Below, piece after piece: positions 17,957 to 26,857 of a stretch of DNA of 64,000 nucleotides (positions within the stretch are counted from its first letter, which is position 1; each line of letters starts with the position of its first letter). The stretch is taken from NCBI GenBank assembly GCA_964551875.1, contig CAZKEV010000007.1, positions 1 through 64,000 on the forward strand, given 5' to 3'. This DNA is from JACTUA01 sp964551875. Its GTDB lineage: Archaea > Halobacteriota > Methanomicrobia > Methanomicrobiales > JACTUA01. Below the pieces are notes generated by a model, which saw nothing but the letters and a program-made list of their open reading frames with translations, made no database searches and was not told the DNA's origin. Position numbers and translations under genes: made by a program.

Positions 17957-19480
17957 TCATACCCAGTGGACAGGTGAGATATGGTCGAGGAGCATCCCCT
18001 CAACGAGCACCGGCATGAGCTGCCTGCCGATCTCCACAGCTTTCTGGAGCCGCCAGCTCCGATCTGCATGGATGGTGATGATGGGCTCCCCCTGCTTCAC
18101 CTTCGTCCCCTTCTTTGCATGAATGATGAGACCTGCACCACGGTCATGGGGAGCGCCGGCTGCCCGGGCCACGGTGATGAGCGAGCGGTTGTTCAGCTCG
18201 ACGACGTACCCATCAAGGGGGGCATTTACCACGAAGCGGTGCTCACCCGGGACGATATCACGGGCATGGACATCCCGATTCCCGCCCTGGATCTCGATGA
18301 TCTGGCGGAGCTTAGCGAGCGCCTTCCCGCTTGAGAGGATCCCCTCTGCAATCGCGTACCCCTGCCCGCGGGCGGCCTTCCCTGCCATCTCGAGGGCGAT
18401 CCCCGAGAGGGCGAGGCTCTTCTGGATGAGGGATCCGGGGGCCTGTGCCCCCTCGAGGACCGAGAGGGCCTCGTTCACCTCGAGGTTCGGGCCGATGGCA
18501 CGGCCGACGAGGGACTCGCCATAGGTGAGGGCGCACTCCACATGGATGTTCAGCCTCTCGCCGAGCTCCATGAACTGGCTGGCAAGCCTCCTCCCGTCCT
18601 GTACCGTCGGGACTTTTGTCCCGCTCCCCACCGGGATATCGATCACCACGAGATCGGCCCCCACCGCAGACTTCTTTGCCATCACGCTTGCGAGCATCTG
18701 TCCGGTGGCATCGATCCGGAAGGGGTACTCCACCATGATGAACCTGTCGTCGGCAGGGGCAATATTGGTCGCGCCTCCCCAGACGATGGTTCCCCCCACC
18801 TTCTCTGTCATCCTCTTCACTTCTCCCGAGCTGAACTCGACCGGTGCGAGGACCTCCATCAGGTCCGCGGTCCCCCCAGCCCCCGTGATGGCCCGGGAAC
18901 TGGTCTTCGGGATCCTGAGGCCGCTTGCAGCGATGATCGGGACCACGATGAGGGAGATCTTGTTCCCCGGAACTCCGCCGATGGAATGTTTGTCGACGAT
19001 GGGGTGGGTTGCGAACTGGATCCGGTCACCCGTCTCCACCATGGAACGGGTGAGGTGCTCCACCTCGTTCATGTCCAGGCCATGGATATAGGAGGCGGTG
19101 ACAAAGGCGGTCATCTCGACGGGAGAGAGGTTCTCGGCCACGGTATCCTTCACGATGGCAAGCATCTCATCCTTGGAAAGGGGCTGACCATCCATCTTCT
19201 TCTTGATATAGTCGATGGACGCAAGCCTCTCCGTCTCCCTGACGTCGGCGGTCGCCCCTTCCTGGAAGCCCAGCCGCCCGTTCGTCTTCCTGTACACGCC
19301 GATGCTTCCCGGCGGAAGGAAGGAGGAGGTGATGTTCACGATGGCGGAGACCGATTCGCTGTTCGCATCGTTTAAAACCCTGACCCGGTCCCCCTCGAGG
19401 ACACCGATCGTCCAGGCATCCGTGTGGTGGAGGAGCACCCCCTGGGCCGCGATATCCATGACCTTGACCGTGAGCTTCAT
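17957..19480 (-). CDS. deoA: AMP phosphorylase (archaeal thymidine-phosphorylase family)
   Basis: The 507-residue protein has the archaeal AMP phosphorylase layout: an N-terminal barrel domain of about 85 residues, then the pyrimidine phosphorylase fold. Visible segments are DKHSIGGVPGNKISL near residue 165, a SSRAITGAGGTADLMEVL loop, KKSAVGADLVVIDIPVGSGTK, and a C-terminal lipoyl-like GLIIHAKKGTKVKQGEPI domain. It phosphorolyses AMP to adenine and ribose-1,5-bisphosphate, the first step of the archaeal AMP pathway that feeds Rubisco. The R15P isomerase and Rubisco are not in this window. It stands alone between protein C and the S-layer gene. Confidence 0.92.
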   Translation of the reverse strand: MKLTVKVMDIAAQGVLLHHTDAWTIGVLEGDRVRVLNDANSESVSAIVNITSSFLPPGSIGVYRKTNGRLGFQEGATADVRETERLASIDYIKKKMDGQPLSKDEMLAIVKDTVAENLSPVEMTAFVTASYIHGLDMNEVEHLTRSMVETGDRIQFATHPIVDKHSIGGVPGNKISLIVVPIIAASGLRIPKTSSRAITGAGGTADLMEVLAPVEFSSGEVKRMTEKVGGTIVWGGATNIAPADDRFIMVEYPFRIDATGQMLASVMAKKSAVGADLVVIDIPVGSGTKVPTVQDGRRLASQFMELGERLNIHVECALTYGESLVGRAIGPNLEVNEALSVLEGAQAPGSLIQKSLALSGIALEMAGKAARGQGYAIAEGILSSGKALAKLRQIIEIQGGNRDVHARDIVPGEHRFVVNAPLDGYVVELNNRSLITVARAAGAPHDRGAGLIIHAKKGTKVKQGEPIITIHADRSWRLQKAVEIGRQLMPVLVEGMLLDHISPVHWV

Positions 19481-19697
19481 CGGTGACAGATCCCTCCCTT
19501 CACGTACCCTTTGGCCCTCATCTCATAGAAACTTGGCGGCCGGCCTTCTTTTCACCATGGGCATGGGGTCGTCATGGAGGCAGCACGCTGGAGTTTCAAC
19601 GGCCAACGGGATCCAGGAATGATCGGCGGGATGTGAATCAGGACACGGCAAAATACTAAAAAACCATGCGTTAAGGCAGGAAAACAGAAAACTGCAG

Positions 19698-19704
19698 AAA
19701 AAAA
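19698..19704 (-). terminator. T7 run after the S-layer gene
   Basis: Seven T on the minus strand begin nine bases after the S-layer stop codon, as expected for a highly expressed gene. Confidence 0.6.
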
Positions 19705-19713
19705 GGTGTAGGG

Positions 19714-22212
19714 TTAGTGCCTGCGCAGGACGAGCAGTGCAACCGCTCCGAGGCCAACGAGGGCAACCAGTGCGCCGAACCCGGGCTGCGGCTTGGCAGT
19801 CGTGGGCACGGTGGTGGCTACCTCAGGGGTGGACACCGGGGTGGCTGGAACAGCTGTCACGACAGGCGTCTCGGCAGGAGTCGCAACCTCGGTGGGCTTG
19901 CCTTCAAGGACATTGAAGGTCGCCGTGGTGGTCTGGCCCGGCTGGACAGACTCCGCCTTGACGAGGTACTCGTCTGGCTTGTAGGTGGAGGCGTCAACGT
20001 CGAACGAGAACGTGTTGTAGGTGTCGCCCTTCTGCACGCTCACCGTGCCGGATGAACCGCTGAACTCGCCCGTCTGGGTCTTCTCGGTCGGCTTGAAGGA
20101 CGCGGAGGTGACGGTCATGAGGATCTGGTCGCCCTCTGCGAGGTTCGTGGTACCGGTGATCTTGAAGGTGTCACCGACGTACTTGTCACCGATGGTGTCG
20201 ATCCGGATCCAGGGCTCTTCTACCATGAAGGAGAGCTTGGTGTAGGAGTCGTCAATGTTCGGTGAGTTGAGCAGCTCCACGAGGGCAGTTGCTGCATCGG
20301 ACGCCTGCAGGCCAGCGATTCTCACCGTGGGAGTCTCGGGTGCAGTTGCCTTGACGCTTTGTGAGAATTCCGCGATTGTGCAAAGCTTACCCGCCGGGCT
20401 ACCCAAGACATCGAAGATACCGTTCATCATCGGGTGCTGCACGACGACGAAGTACTGGCCGGCATAGAGGCTGTCGGTGTCGCCGCGGTCCAGCTTGTAC
20501 TCGTAGCTTGCGTCAGACTTGACACTGGCCCCGTTCGAGCAGCTGCGGTAGTTCTTGCCGAAGATCCAGACGTTGATGTTGGTCGGCTTTCCTTCTGCCG
20601 TGCCCCGGATGTAGAGGATGTCACCCTTTGCAAGGGTGTTCGTGCTCGCGGACGCCGTCACGAAGGGCTTCTTCAGCACCACCGAGGCGGTGTTATACTG
20701 GACGTTCGAGAGTTTATTCTTCGTGTGGGCCTCGGAAACCGCGTAGATGGTGTAGGTCCCTGCGTCCAGCGAAATTAACAGCTGGGAGGTGTCCCACTTG
20801 AAGGACCAGGTGTTGTCCGTGTTGACATCAACCTTCTTGAAGGTGCTCTCAATGGTGTCAAGGCTTTCTTGGCTGACATTTGCAAGGTTGACACCATTGG
20901 TGGCCAGGTTCGGACCGGTGAGGAAGAGGAACACGCTCTTGCTGTCGGTGTTCGTCCCGGTCAGCTTGATGGTCTCACCGAGGTAGTAGGTACCGGTCCC
21001 CTCGTAGGTGATGGTTACCTGCCCTTTCTCTACGGTGACATCGACCGTATCATACTTGGTGAGATCGGACGGGTCAATCACCTTGACGGTGTACTTGGTG
21101 TCGTAGGTCGTGGATGTCGTCTCGAACTGGATGGTACGGGTGCCATCGGCTGCAGTGGTGATGTTTGCAGCAGTCACGTTGTGGGCGGTGGCCAAGTATG
21201 CCGGGTTGACATCCGTTACAATACTCGTGTTAACCCCTAATCCTGTGGCGGTGAGGTTAGCGTTTGGAGGGGTGTTAACGTTAGACTGCCCGGCCGATAT
21301 CTGCGGGTAATAGAAATTTGTGCTGACCGATGAATCCTTGAGGTATACCCAGTAGAACTTCTTGCTCTCACTGGTCACGGTCACGACGAAGGTGTTGCCG
21401 CGGACGACCGACTCCTTGTTGGTCGTGATGGTGATGGGCTTGGACAGCACCGTGAAGGTTACCGCGTTGGAGTTGGCCTCCTGGTTGTACCAGGGCATGG
21501 AGGTAATCCACTTCCCGGTCGCAGTGTAGGTACCGGCTTCGACACCCGTAAGGTCAATGGGCAGGCCGAATTCGAAGTCGCTGAACAAAACACTGCCCTT
21601 CAGGGCGATATTCCGGAGATCTTGGGCGTTGTTCCCGAAGATCATGACCTTGCCTCCGCCGGGCGTGGTGAGCTCGATGTTCACCTTGGCGGAATAGGTA
21701 CCAGCTGCGGTCTTGTAATAGTTGCCCGCATAGGTGGAGACCAGCTTGAATGCGATCGCCGTCGCCCGGGTCACACTCTTCCCGCCGATGGAGTCGGTGT
21801 GCGACGCGTTCAGGACCGCATCGAGCGCAACATCCGCGTGCTGTACCTGGATGTAATGGCTCTTGTTCACACCGTTGGTCGTGCCGTATCCGGAAACCCA
21901 CGGGAACCAGATGCCCATGTAAGGCGGCGCCGTGTTGATCGAAAGTGTGCCGTCTGTGTTAAATGGGATCTCGGCCAGCTGCTGGCCGCCGCCGGCTACC
22001 GACGAATCGGGGTTGTCGTTTGAGAACTTCACAAGCTTTGTCGGAGCTGAGCCAGCGCCAGGAATGGCTGGAACATTGAGGTATGTCTCATACACAAAGG
22101 CCACGTCAGTGTTTTGCAGGGTGTTGATGTCTGGAGTCCTCGCCATGGCGGGAACCGCCAGGAGAGCGACAAGAACAACTGCCGCGACCATCATCTTCAT
22201 AGTACTCTTCAT
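19714..22212 (-). CDS. Major S-layer protein with PGF-CTERM-type end
   Basis: The precursor has about 832 residues. The signal peptide is MKSTMKMM followed by a hydrophobic core and an AMA cleavage site. The N-terminal region is TPDINTLQNTDVAFVYETYLNV..., and several Ig-like repeats with TVEKG, YYLGETI and GDTFKITG motifs follow. A Thr/Pro/Val-rich stalk leads to PGF, a hydrophobic segment and RRH at the end. This tripartite end is the PGF-CTERM signal processed by archaeosortase. It resembles the Methanoculleus S-layer glycoprotein family. ATG 22212 is chosen because AGGAGG lies 7 bases upstream. The long leader with a hairpin and the terminal T7 run fit strong expression. Confidence 0.88.
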   Translation of the reverse strand: MKSTMKMMVAAVVLVALLAVPAMARTPDINTLQNTDVAFVYETYLNVPAIPGAGSAPTKLVKFSNDNPDSSVAGGGQQLAEIPFNTDGTLSINTAPPYMGIWFPWVSGYGTTNGVNKSHYIQVQHADVALDAVLNASHTDSIGGKSVTRATAIAFKLVSTYAGNYYKTAAGTYSAKVNIELTTPGGGKVMIFGNNAQDLRNIALKGSVLFSDFEFGLPIDLTGVEAGTYTATGKWITSMPWYNQEANSNAVTFTVLSKPITITTNKESVVRGNTFVVTVTSESKKFYWVYLKDSSVSTNFYYPQISAGQSNVNTPPNANLTATGLGVNTSIVTDVNPAYLATAHNVTAANITTAADGTRTIQFETTSTTYDTKYTVKVIDPSDLTKYDTVDVTVEKGQVTITYEGTGTYYLGETIKLTGTNTDSKSVFLFLTGPNLATNGVNLANVSQESLDTIESTFKKVDVNTDNTWSFKWDTSQLLISLDAGTYTIYAVSEAHTKNKLSNVQYNTASVVLKKPFVTASASTNTLAKGDILYIRGTAEGKPTNINVWIFGKNYRSCSNGASVKSDASYEYKLDRGDTDSLYAGQYFVVVQHPMMNGIFDVLGSPAGKLCTIAEFSQSVKATAPETPTVRIAGLQASDAATALVELLNSPNIDDSYTKLSFMVEEPWIRIDTIGDKYVGDTFKITGTTNLAEGDQILMTVTSASFKPTEKTQTGEFSGSSGTVSVQKGDTYNTFSFDVDASTYKPDEYLVKAESVQPGQTTTATFNVLEGKPTEVATPAETPVVTAVPATPVSTPEVATTVPTTAKPQPGFGALVALVGLGAVALLVLRRH

Positions 22213-22251
22213 GCTTTTCCTCCTTACATTCACAGGCATGCTGTCAGAGTG

Positions 22252-22269
22252 TTTCGGCGATTGCCGAAA
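22252..22269 (-). promoter_or_regulatory. Hairpin in the 5' leader of the S-layer mRNA
   Basis: TTTCGGC and GCCGAAA form a perfect 7-bp stem with a 4-base loop about 40 bases upstream of the S-layer start codon. It lies inside the predicted ~95-base leader, so it may stabilise the message or control translation. Confidence 0.45.
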
Positions 22270-22330
22270 TCGTGTTCACAATGCCCGATACTCCGATTGC
22301 ACGGAATATGTGGTAGTGTTTGTGAATCAC

Positions 22331-22340
22331 TTAATATATC
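22331..22340 (-). promoter_or_regulatory. TATA box of the S-layer gene
   Basis: GATATATTAA on the minus strand predicts transcription near 22309, giving a leader of about 95 bases. That is unusually long for this window, where most starts are leaderless or nearly so. From 22345 to about 22600 I see nothing recognisable. Confidence 0.45.
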
Positions 22341-22640
22341 TTTTGTGGTTGGTGTCTGCGGGAAAATCTGTTATACAAGCTCCGATCCCTGTGTCCAGCC
22401 CGTATACATGAGGAAATGTCTGGATCCTGATAAAAAGGCGAGATTCAGGAGACAGGAAACCCCCTCCCTGGTGCCTGCGATTCTGCAGGGGCCCGAGATA
22501 CCGGAATGCCCGATGCCGCATGAACCGATTACCCCGCGAGATGGGGCACCTTGATCCACGGTCTGTCCTGTGCATCGTACCATACCCCCGGAAAGGTCCA
22601 TTCTCATACTTTAATGGCTTTCGGGATCAACACCTCCTCC

Positions 22641-23366
22641 ATGCGGATCATCCGTGCACCGAACCTTGCGAGGGCCCACGAGCTCGCGGTGAAGACGGTG
22701 CTCGAGAAGGGGTGGGTGCTCGAGACCGAGGACGGGGAGGGGACGGTGGAGTGCGACGAGATCGGGATCCGGGTGGATGACCCCCTCGCCGGGCCGATGG
22801 CCTCGCCCCTCTCCCGGTTCCAGCAGCGGTTCCTGGAGAAGTATGCCCATGACCTGATCCACGGGACCCATGCGGAGTTCGAGTACGACTACCATGGGAG
22901 GCTCTTTGACTGGGGGGAGGGGCTCTCGAGCGGGGGCCGGGAGGTCCACATCGACCAGGTAGATTATATGGTAAGGAAACTCTCGGCGCAGCAGGCATCC
23001 CGGAGGGCGATCGCCATCACCTGGATCCCGCCCATTGACGAGGGCCTGGATGACTGCCCCTGCCTCCAGCTTGTCCAGTGCCTGGCGAGGGGCGGGACCC
23101 TGCAGATGAAGGTGGTGTTCCGGTCCAATGATATGCTCTCTGCGGCGGGCCCGAACATGTTCGCCCTCGTCCACCTCCAGCGGCACATCGCAGATGCCCT
23201 CGGTCTCCCCTGTGGCCCCTATACCCATATCTCGCTGGTGCCACACATTTATTATAAGCGGGATATGAACGACCTCCAGGCCTTCTGCAGGGACGGGGCC
23301 GATATCCAGCCCGTCGATGCCGTCTGCTATGCCTGCGGCAGGTGCAGGGACCGGGGAAACCGCTGA
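22641..23366 (+). CDS. thyA: Archaeal thymidylate synthase
   Basis: The 241-residue protein matches the shorter archaeal ThyA type. A DDCPCLQLVQ segment carries the candidate catalytic Cys. RSNDM matches the phosphate-binding RSxD. GPNMFALVHLQ matches the family Asn region, and HISLVPHIYYKRD the HxY region. It methylates dUMP to dTMP; the cofactor may be a methanopterin derivative rather than folate (family knowledge, uncertain). ATG 22641 lies about 30 bases after the TTTAAT box at 22609, so it fits a leaderless start. An upstream in-frame ATG at 22614 falls inside that box. The C-terminal CYACGRC motif is unusual and could bind metal. Confidence 0.82.
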   Translation: MRIIRAPNLARAHELAVKTVLEKGWVLETEDGEGTVECDEIGIRVDDPLAGPMASPLSRFQQRFLEKYAHDLIHGTHAEFEYDYHGRLFDWGEGLSSGGREVHIDQVDYMVRKLSAQQASRRAIAITWIPPIDEGLDDCPCLQLVQCLARGGTLQMKVVFRSNDMLSAAGPNMFALVHLQRHIADALGLPCGPYTHISLVPHIYYKRDMNDLQAFCRDGADIQPVDAVCYACGRCRDRGNR

Positions 23367-23431
23367 TCCCGTCACCCGGGCCTTCCGTTCCGTCACCTTA
23401 ATGAATTGAGAGGAGTTAACCTGAAGGGAAC

Positions 23432-23504
23432 AGCCCGGTAGTGTAGCGGTCAATCATGCGGGACTCTGGATCCCGCGACAGCAGTTCGAATCTGCTCCGG
23501 GCTA
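23432..23504 (+). tRNA. tRNA-Gln(CUG)
   Basis: Acceptor AGCCCGG/CCGGGCT with discriminator A. Anticodon stem CGGGA/TCCCG with loop CTCTGGA gives anticodon CTG. T arm is GCAGTTCGAATCTGC. The starting A matches archaeal tRNA-Gln. It is presumably charged with Glu and amidated by GatDE, also encoded here. Confidence 0.93.
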
Positions 23505-23522
23505 TACCTTTTCGCTCTCTTT

Positions 23523-24019
23523 TCATGCGAGGAACGCTGCGATCACGCCCGCGAGGAAGATCCCGTCAAAGGGTCCCTGCGCCCCCGATGGAGACCATCG
23601 GAGCCCCCAGGTCCCGAATCCAGGATCGCAAGCCCTGCCGTCAGGAAGGATCCGGTCATTGAGACGGAACCAGCGAGGAAGTACAGGGAGATGAGGATCG
23701 GGATGAGGCCGCCCCCGACGTTGATGGCAAGGGTGGTCTTCCCGGCAGCGATGGGGATCCGGTAGAGGATCCGTACAAAAGGGACATACTCCTCGCGGTA
23801 TACCAGCCCCCGGCCCTCCAGGGTTCTAACGGGAATGGTCACGAAAGAACCGGCAAGGGTAGCGAGGAGAATGAGGAGGGCCTCCCTCCAGGAGAAGCCG
23901 AGGTTGAGAAAGGCGGCCCCGACGATCCCCAGGAAGACCAGGGGGAGGAGCAGGAGCACCAGCCCCCCGAATATAAGGAGGGCGAGGAGGGTGAAGGGGT
24001 TGAAGATGTACCGGCCCAT
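23523..24019 (-). pseudogene. DUF1614 membrane protein, internally deleted and frameshifted
   Basis: The first ~127 codons form a membrane protein with segments FNPFTLLALLIFGG..., SFVTIPVRTLEGRG and a NVGGGLIPILISLYFL helix, as in DUF1614. The intact frame then ends in an unrelated-looking tail at 23543. In another frame the typical DUF1614 end resumes as IRDLGAPMVSIGGAGT. One extra base in the GGG run at 23571-23573 then separates it from FDGIFLAGVIAAFLA, which stops at 23523. About 60-70 residues expected between these parts are missing. This is either a decaying gene or local sequence error. Confidence 0.65.
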
Positions 24020-24046
24020 CTGCGGGTAGTTGTACCGTTCACCTCC

Positions 24047-24643
24047 TTATCTCTTGCAGATGAAGGCGACATGGTCGCGGTGGTAGGGGAGGAGCCATGT
24101 CGAATCAAGGATGGTGTAATGGGGCCGGATCGCTTCCCCGACCCCGCCTTCCACATCCTCCGGCCTGGCCGCAGCGTCTATGGAACGCGTCTTGACAACG
24201 AGGACGAGATGCCCTCCCCGGGCGAGGAAGATCCCGTTCCTGATCGCGATATCGGCCTGGACGGGCGACGCCACGTCCTGGAAGATGAGGTCCACCTCCT
24301 CGACGATGGGGGCATACCCCTCCGGGTGCGCGGCATCGGCCATGATGGGTACGATATTCTTCCTTCTCTCCGCGACCTCGAGGAGGTCCTGCATCGGGCG
24401 GGGCGCCATCTCGACGGCGTAGACCACCTCGACGTAATCGGAGACATGGGAGACCGTGGTCCCGTGGGCCGCCCCAAGGTACAGGACCCGCATGGAGCCC
24501 GAGAGCTCGACCCCTTTCCCAAGATGAGAGAGAGCCGAGAGCTTGCTCCGGTAGGGATCCCAGACACGGTGGCCCGAGATCACCCGTTCCCCGTACACCC
24601 CGGCTTCCCCCGCCGAGACAAGGGTGTCCCCTATCCAGATCAT
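24047..24643 (-). CDS. flpA: Fibrillarin-like rRNA/tRNA 2'-O-methyltransferase
   Basis: The 198-residue protein is an archaeal fibrillarin, the SAM-dependent methyltransferase of C/D-box sRNPs that 2'-O-methylates rRNA and tRNA. Visible segments are RVWDPYRSKLSA near residue 26, the SAM-binding VLYLGAAHGTTVSHVSD near residue 53, VYAVEMAPRPM, and IFQDVASPVQADIAIRN near residue 120. It overlaps nop5 by ATGA and is translated after it, as in most archaea where the two proteins form one complex. Confidence 0.95.
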   Translation of the reverse strand: MIWIGDTLVSAGEAGVYGERVISGHRVWDPYRSKLSALSHLGKGVELSGSMRVLYLGAAHGTTVSHVSDYVEVVYAVEMAPRPMQDLLEVAERRKNIVPIMADAAHPEGYAPIVEEVDLIFQDVASPVQADIAIRNGIFLARGGHLVLVVKTRSIDAAARPEDVEGGVGEAIRPHYTILDSTWLLPYHRDHVAFICKR

Positions 24644-25500
24644 CGTCGGCCCCTCGCCGATTCGATCATCCTGTCCGCCCCTTCGATGAAGCCCGGATCC
24701 AGGACTCCCCTGTAGTAATCTATCCGTGCCGCGATGGCGAGCCGGCCCGCGAGGACCCGCGCCACCTTCCCCCGTGCACCCCTCGGGGCATTGTGCACCC
24801 TCAGGTGCTGGTAGATGATCCCGTGTTTCGGCGGGGGTGTCCCCCGGGTGAGGTGCGAGAAGAGTGCGCCCCTGGCGCCGAGGACCTGGATGGAGGATGC
24901 CGGAAGCCGTGAAAGGCCGGTGAGGCCCCCGGCAAGGGTCATGATGCGGGCGGCGACGAGGCCGCCAACGAGCCTCGCGCAGTTCGGGAGGATGACGAAA
25001 GCGCGGTCCCCGATCTCCCTCGCTAAGCGTGTCCGGATCTCGCGGAGCCTCAGGATCCCGTCGAGCATCTCCTTCATGGAGCCCCCGGCATCCTCCTCTA
25101 TCCTCGCGAGGACCTTCCGGGAGTCCCTGGGCCGGTACTTCCAGCCTTTCTCCGGGTGCAGGATCCGGTACCAGTCCGCGAGGCGTTCCGCGAGCTGGTT
25201 CACCGCCTGGTCCATCCCCTCGAGCGCCATGACCATCTGGATGAGTTCTGTATCCCTCCCCTGGAAGCTTTCGGTCATCCTGTCCCTTGCGAGGCGGAGG
25301 CAGATCTCCCTGAGTCTCTCAAGGTATTCGGCCCTGTCCTTCACCGCGCCGCACTCCCGGGCCATCCTCCAGTCGGGGGGGATGATATCCTCGGGGCTGG
25401 TGCTGATGGAGTTCAGCCGGTCCACAAGGGCATCCAGACCCCCTTCTGCCCTTGTGCAGCCCCCTTCCTCCACGTCACCGAACCAGTAGGAGTGCATCAT
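24640..25500 (-). CDS. nop5: Nop5 (Nop56/58-like) C/D-box sRNP core protein
   Basis: Nop5 bridges fibrillarin and the L7Ae-bound C/D guide RNA. The 286-residue protein has the Nop domain core at about residues 160-250: NCARLVGGLVAARIM, LPASSIQVLGARGALFSHL, and the PPKHGIIYQH RNA-binding segment. A coiled-coil middle (DRMTE...LEGMDQAVNQLAERL) precedes it. It lacks the long Lys-rich tail of some homologues. It overlaps flpA by four bases downstream. Confidence 0.95.
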   Translation of the reverse strand: MMHSYWFGDVEEGGCTRAEGGLDALVDRLNSISTSPEDIIPPDWRMARECGAVKDRAEYLERLREICLRLARDRMTESFQGRDTELIQMVMALEGMDQAVNQLAERLADWYRILHPEKGWKYRPRDSRKVLARIEEDAGGSMKEMLDGILRLREIRTRLAREIGDRAFVILPNCARLVGGLVAARIMTLAGGLTGLSRLPASSIQVLGARGALFSHLTRGTPPPKHGIIYQHLRVHNAPRGARGKVARVLAGRLAIAARIDYYRGVLDPGFIEGADRMIESARGRR

Positions 25501-25563
25501 CCCGGAGATGGAGAGGATCTGCTCTTATATCTATGGCATCTGCCGCTTTCTGGGAGATCACCC

Positions 25564-26784
25564 TCACACCGCAAGAATCCCGAGGGAGAAGCAGATGACG
25601 GGAAGCATCACCGCGCCCATCGCGAAGAGGCGGGGGACGTTGACGAGAGGGGGTACAACCCCGACCGCCGTAGCCAGGCAGAGGATGAGGAGCCCGAAGG
25701 GACCGGAGAAGAGGAAGGCGAGGAGAGCGACGAGGCTCATCACCACGAGATTCAGCGTACGGATCCCGAGCCCCTGGAAGATACCCGCCGACCGCGAGAG
25801 CCGGATGGTGAGGAGGTACGCCGCGAAGCCGGCGATACACCCGGCAAGGAGGAGGGATCTCATGGGAGGGAGCTCCTGGGTGGCAAGGGCGACCATCACC
25901 CCGTTCCGGGTCCGGGCGAGGGCATAGAGGGCAGCAAGGCCGACGAAAGCGTTCACCGTATTCGCGGCACTGGCACTGAGGATATACTGGCGTGGTTCCC
26001 GATCATAACCACCGGCCGAGGCGACAAGTGCATTGGCCGTCGCATTGGAGAGGCCCGGGAGCCACCCGACGATCGAACCGGCGACTGCACCGAGAAGGAT
26101 CCGGGTGGCGATGCCTCTCCCCGGGATGCGGATCCCCTCGAACCGCTGGGCAGGGAAGGGCGCGCTTGACGCGAGGAGGAGGGTCGAGAAGCCGAAGAGC
26201 CCTGCGAGGAGGGGGAGGAGGACCGGGGTGCCTCCGAAGGGGTGCCACGCGAGAAAGGAGTAGCGGAAGGAGAAGAGCCCGAGGAGCCCTGAGACGAGAA
26301 AGACAGAGAGCGCCCAGGACGGTGCCTCGGCGGTAACGATGAGGAGGCCCGCGATACCGATGAGGAGGATCCCCATCCCCCAATCCAGGTAGGGCTGGAG
26401 GGGAGGGAGGAGGAGGAAGCAGAGGATGGAGATGGGGATCCCCACGACCACGGCGAGGGCACTCCCGAGGGCCGCGATCCGCACCGCCTCCTCGCCGAGG
26501 CCTTCCAGGCAGAGGGCGTGGGCAGGGAGCACGGAGAGGGCCGTATCGGGATCGGGAATGCCCAGGTAGGTGCTCGGGATGCTATCGAGGAAGGTATGGG
26601 TGATGAGGGCTGCGAAGAGGGCCGAGGCAAGGCCATCAGGGCCGATGGCAGAGATGAGGAGCCCCTGGATGGAGAGGAGGATGGATGCCATGGTGTTGGA
26701 ATGGACACCCGGGACAAGGCCGCTCACGGTGCCCATGCAGAATCCGATGACACATCCGATGAGGATCCCGGCGACCACGTACAA
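25564..26784 (-). CDS. TctA/DUF112-like multi-pass membrane permease
   Basis: The ~406-residue protein is almost wholly hydrophobic with about 10-12 membrane segments. It begins with GILIGCVIGFCMGTVSGLVPGVHSNTMA, the archaeal form of the TctA GxxxGLxPGxH signature, followed by TFLDSIPSTYLGIPDPDTALSVLPAH. In bacteria TctA transports tricarboxylates with TctB and TctC; archaeal members occur alone and their substrate is unknown. I chose the leaderless TTG at 26784 because a TTTTATA box lies about 20 bases upstream. Upstream in-frame ATGs would overlap hemD. Confidence 0.72.
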   Translation of the reverse strand: MYVVAGILIGCVIGFCMGTVSGLVPGVHSNTMASILLSIQGLLISAIGPDGLASALFAALITHTFLDSIPSTYLGIPDPDTALSVLPAHALCLEGLGEEAVRIAALGSALAVVVGIPISILCFLLLPPLQPYLDWGMGILLIGIAGLLIVTAEAPSWALSVFLVSGLLGLFSFRYSFLAWHPFGGTPVLLPLLAGLFGFSTLLLASSAPFPAQRFEGIRIPGRGIATRILLGAVAGSIVGWLPGLSNATANALVASAGGYDREPRQYILSASAANTVNAFVGLAALYALARTRNGVMVALATQELPPMRSLLLAGCIAGFAAYLLTIRLSRSAGIFQGLGIRTLNLVVMSLVALLAFLFSGPFGLLILCLATAVGVVPPLVNVPRLFAMGAVMLPVICFSLGILAV

Positions 26785-26800
26785 CAGAGTGCAGGCAAAA

Positions 26801-26813
26801 GGGTATAAAACCC
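26801..26813. promoter_or_regulatory. Shared near-palindromic TATA element between tctA-like gene and hemD
   Basis: GGGTATAAAACCC reads as a TATA box on both strands (GGGTTTTATACCC on the other). It lies about 20 bases before the permease start and 45-57 before hemD. Confidence 0.45.
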
Positions 26814-26857
26814 GCAGAATGGATACGGTGATATCAGGAGAGGTCAAAAGCTTCACG

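Noticed and set aside
26570..26857. Upstream extension of hemD
   Set aside because: It is antisense to the permease start. HemD begins naturally at MRIAVTR.
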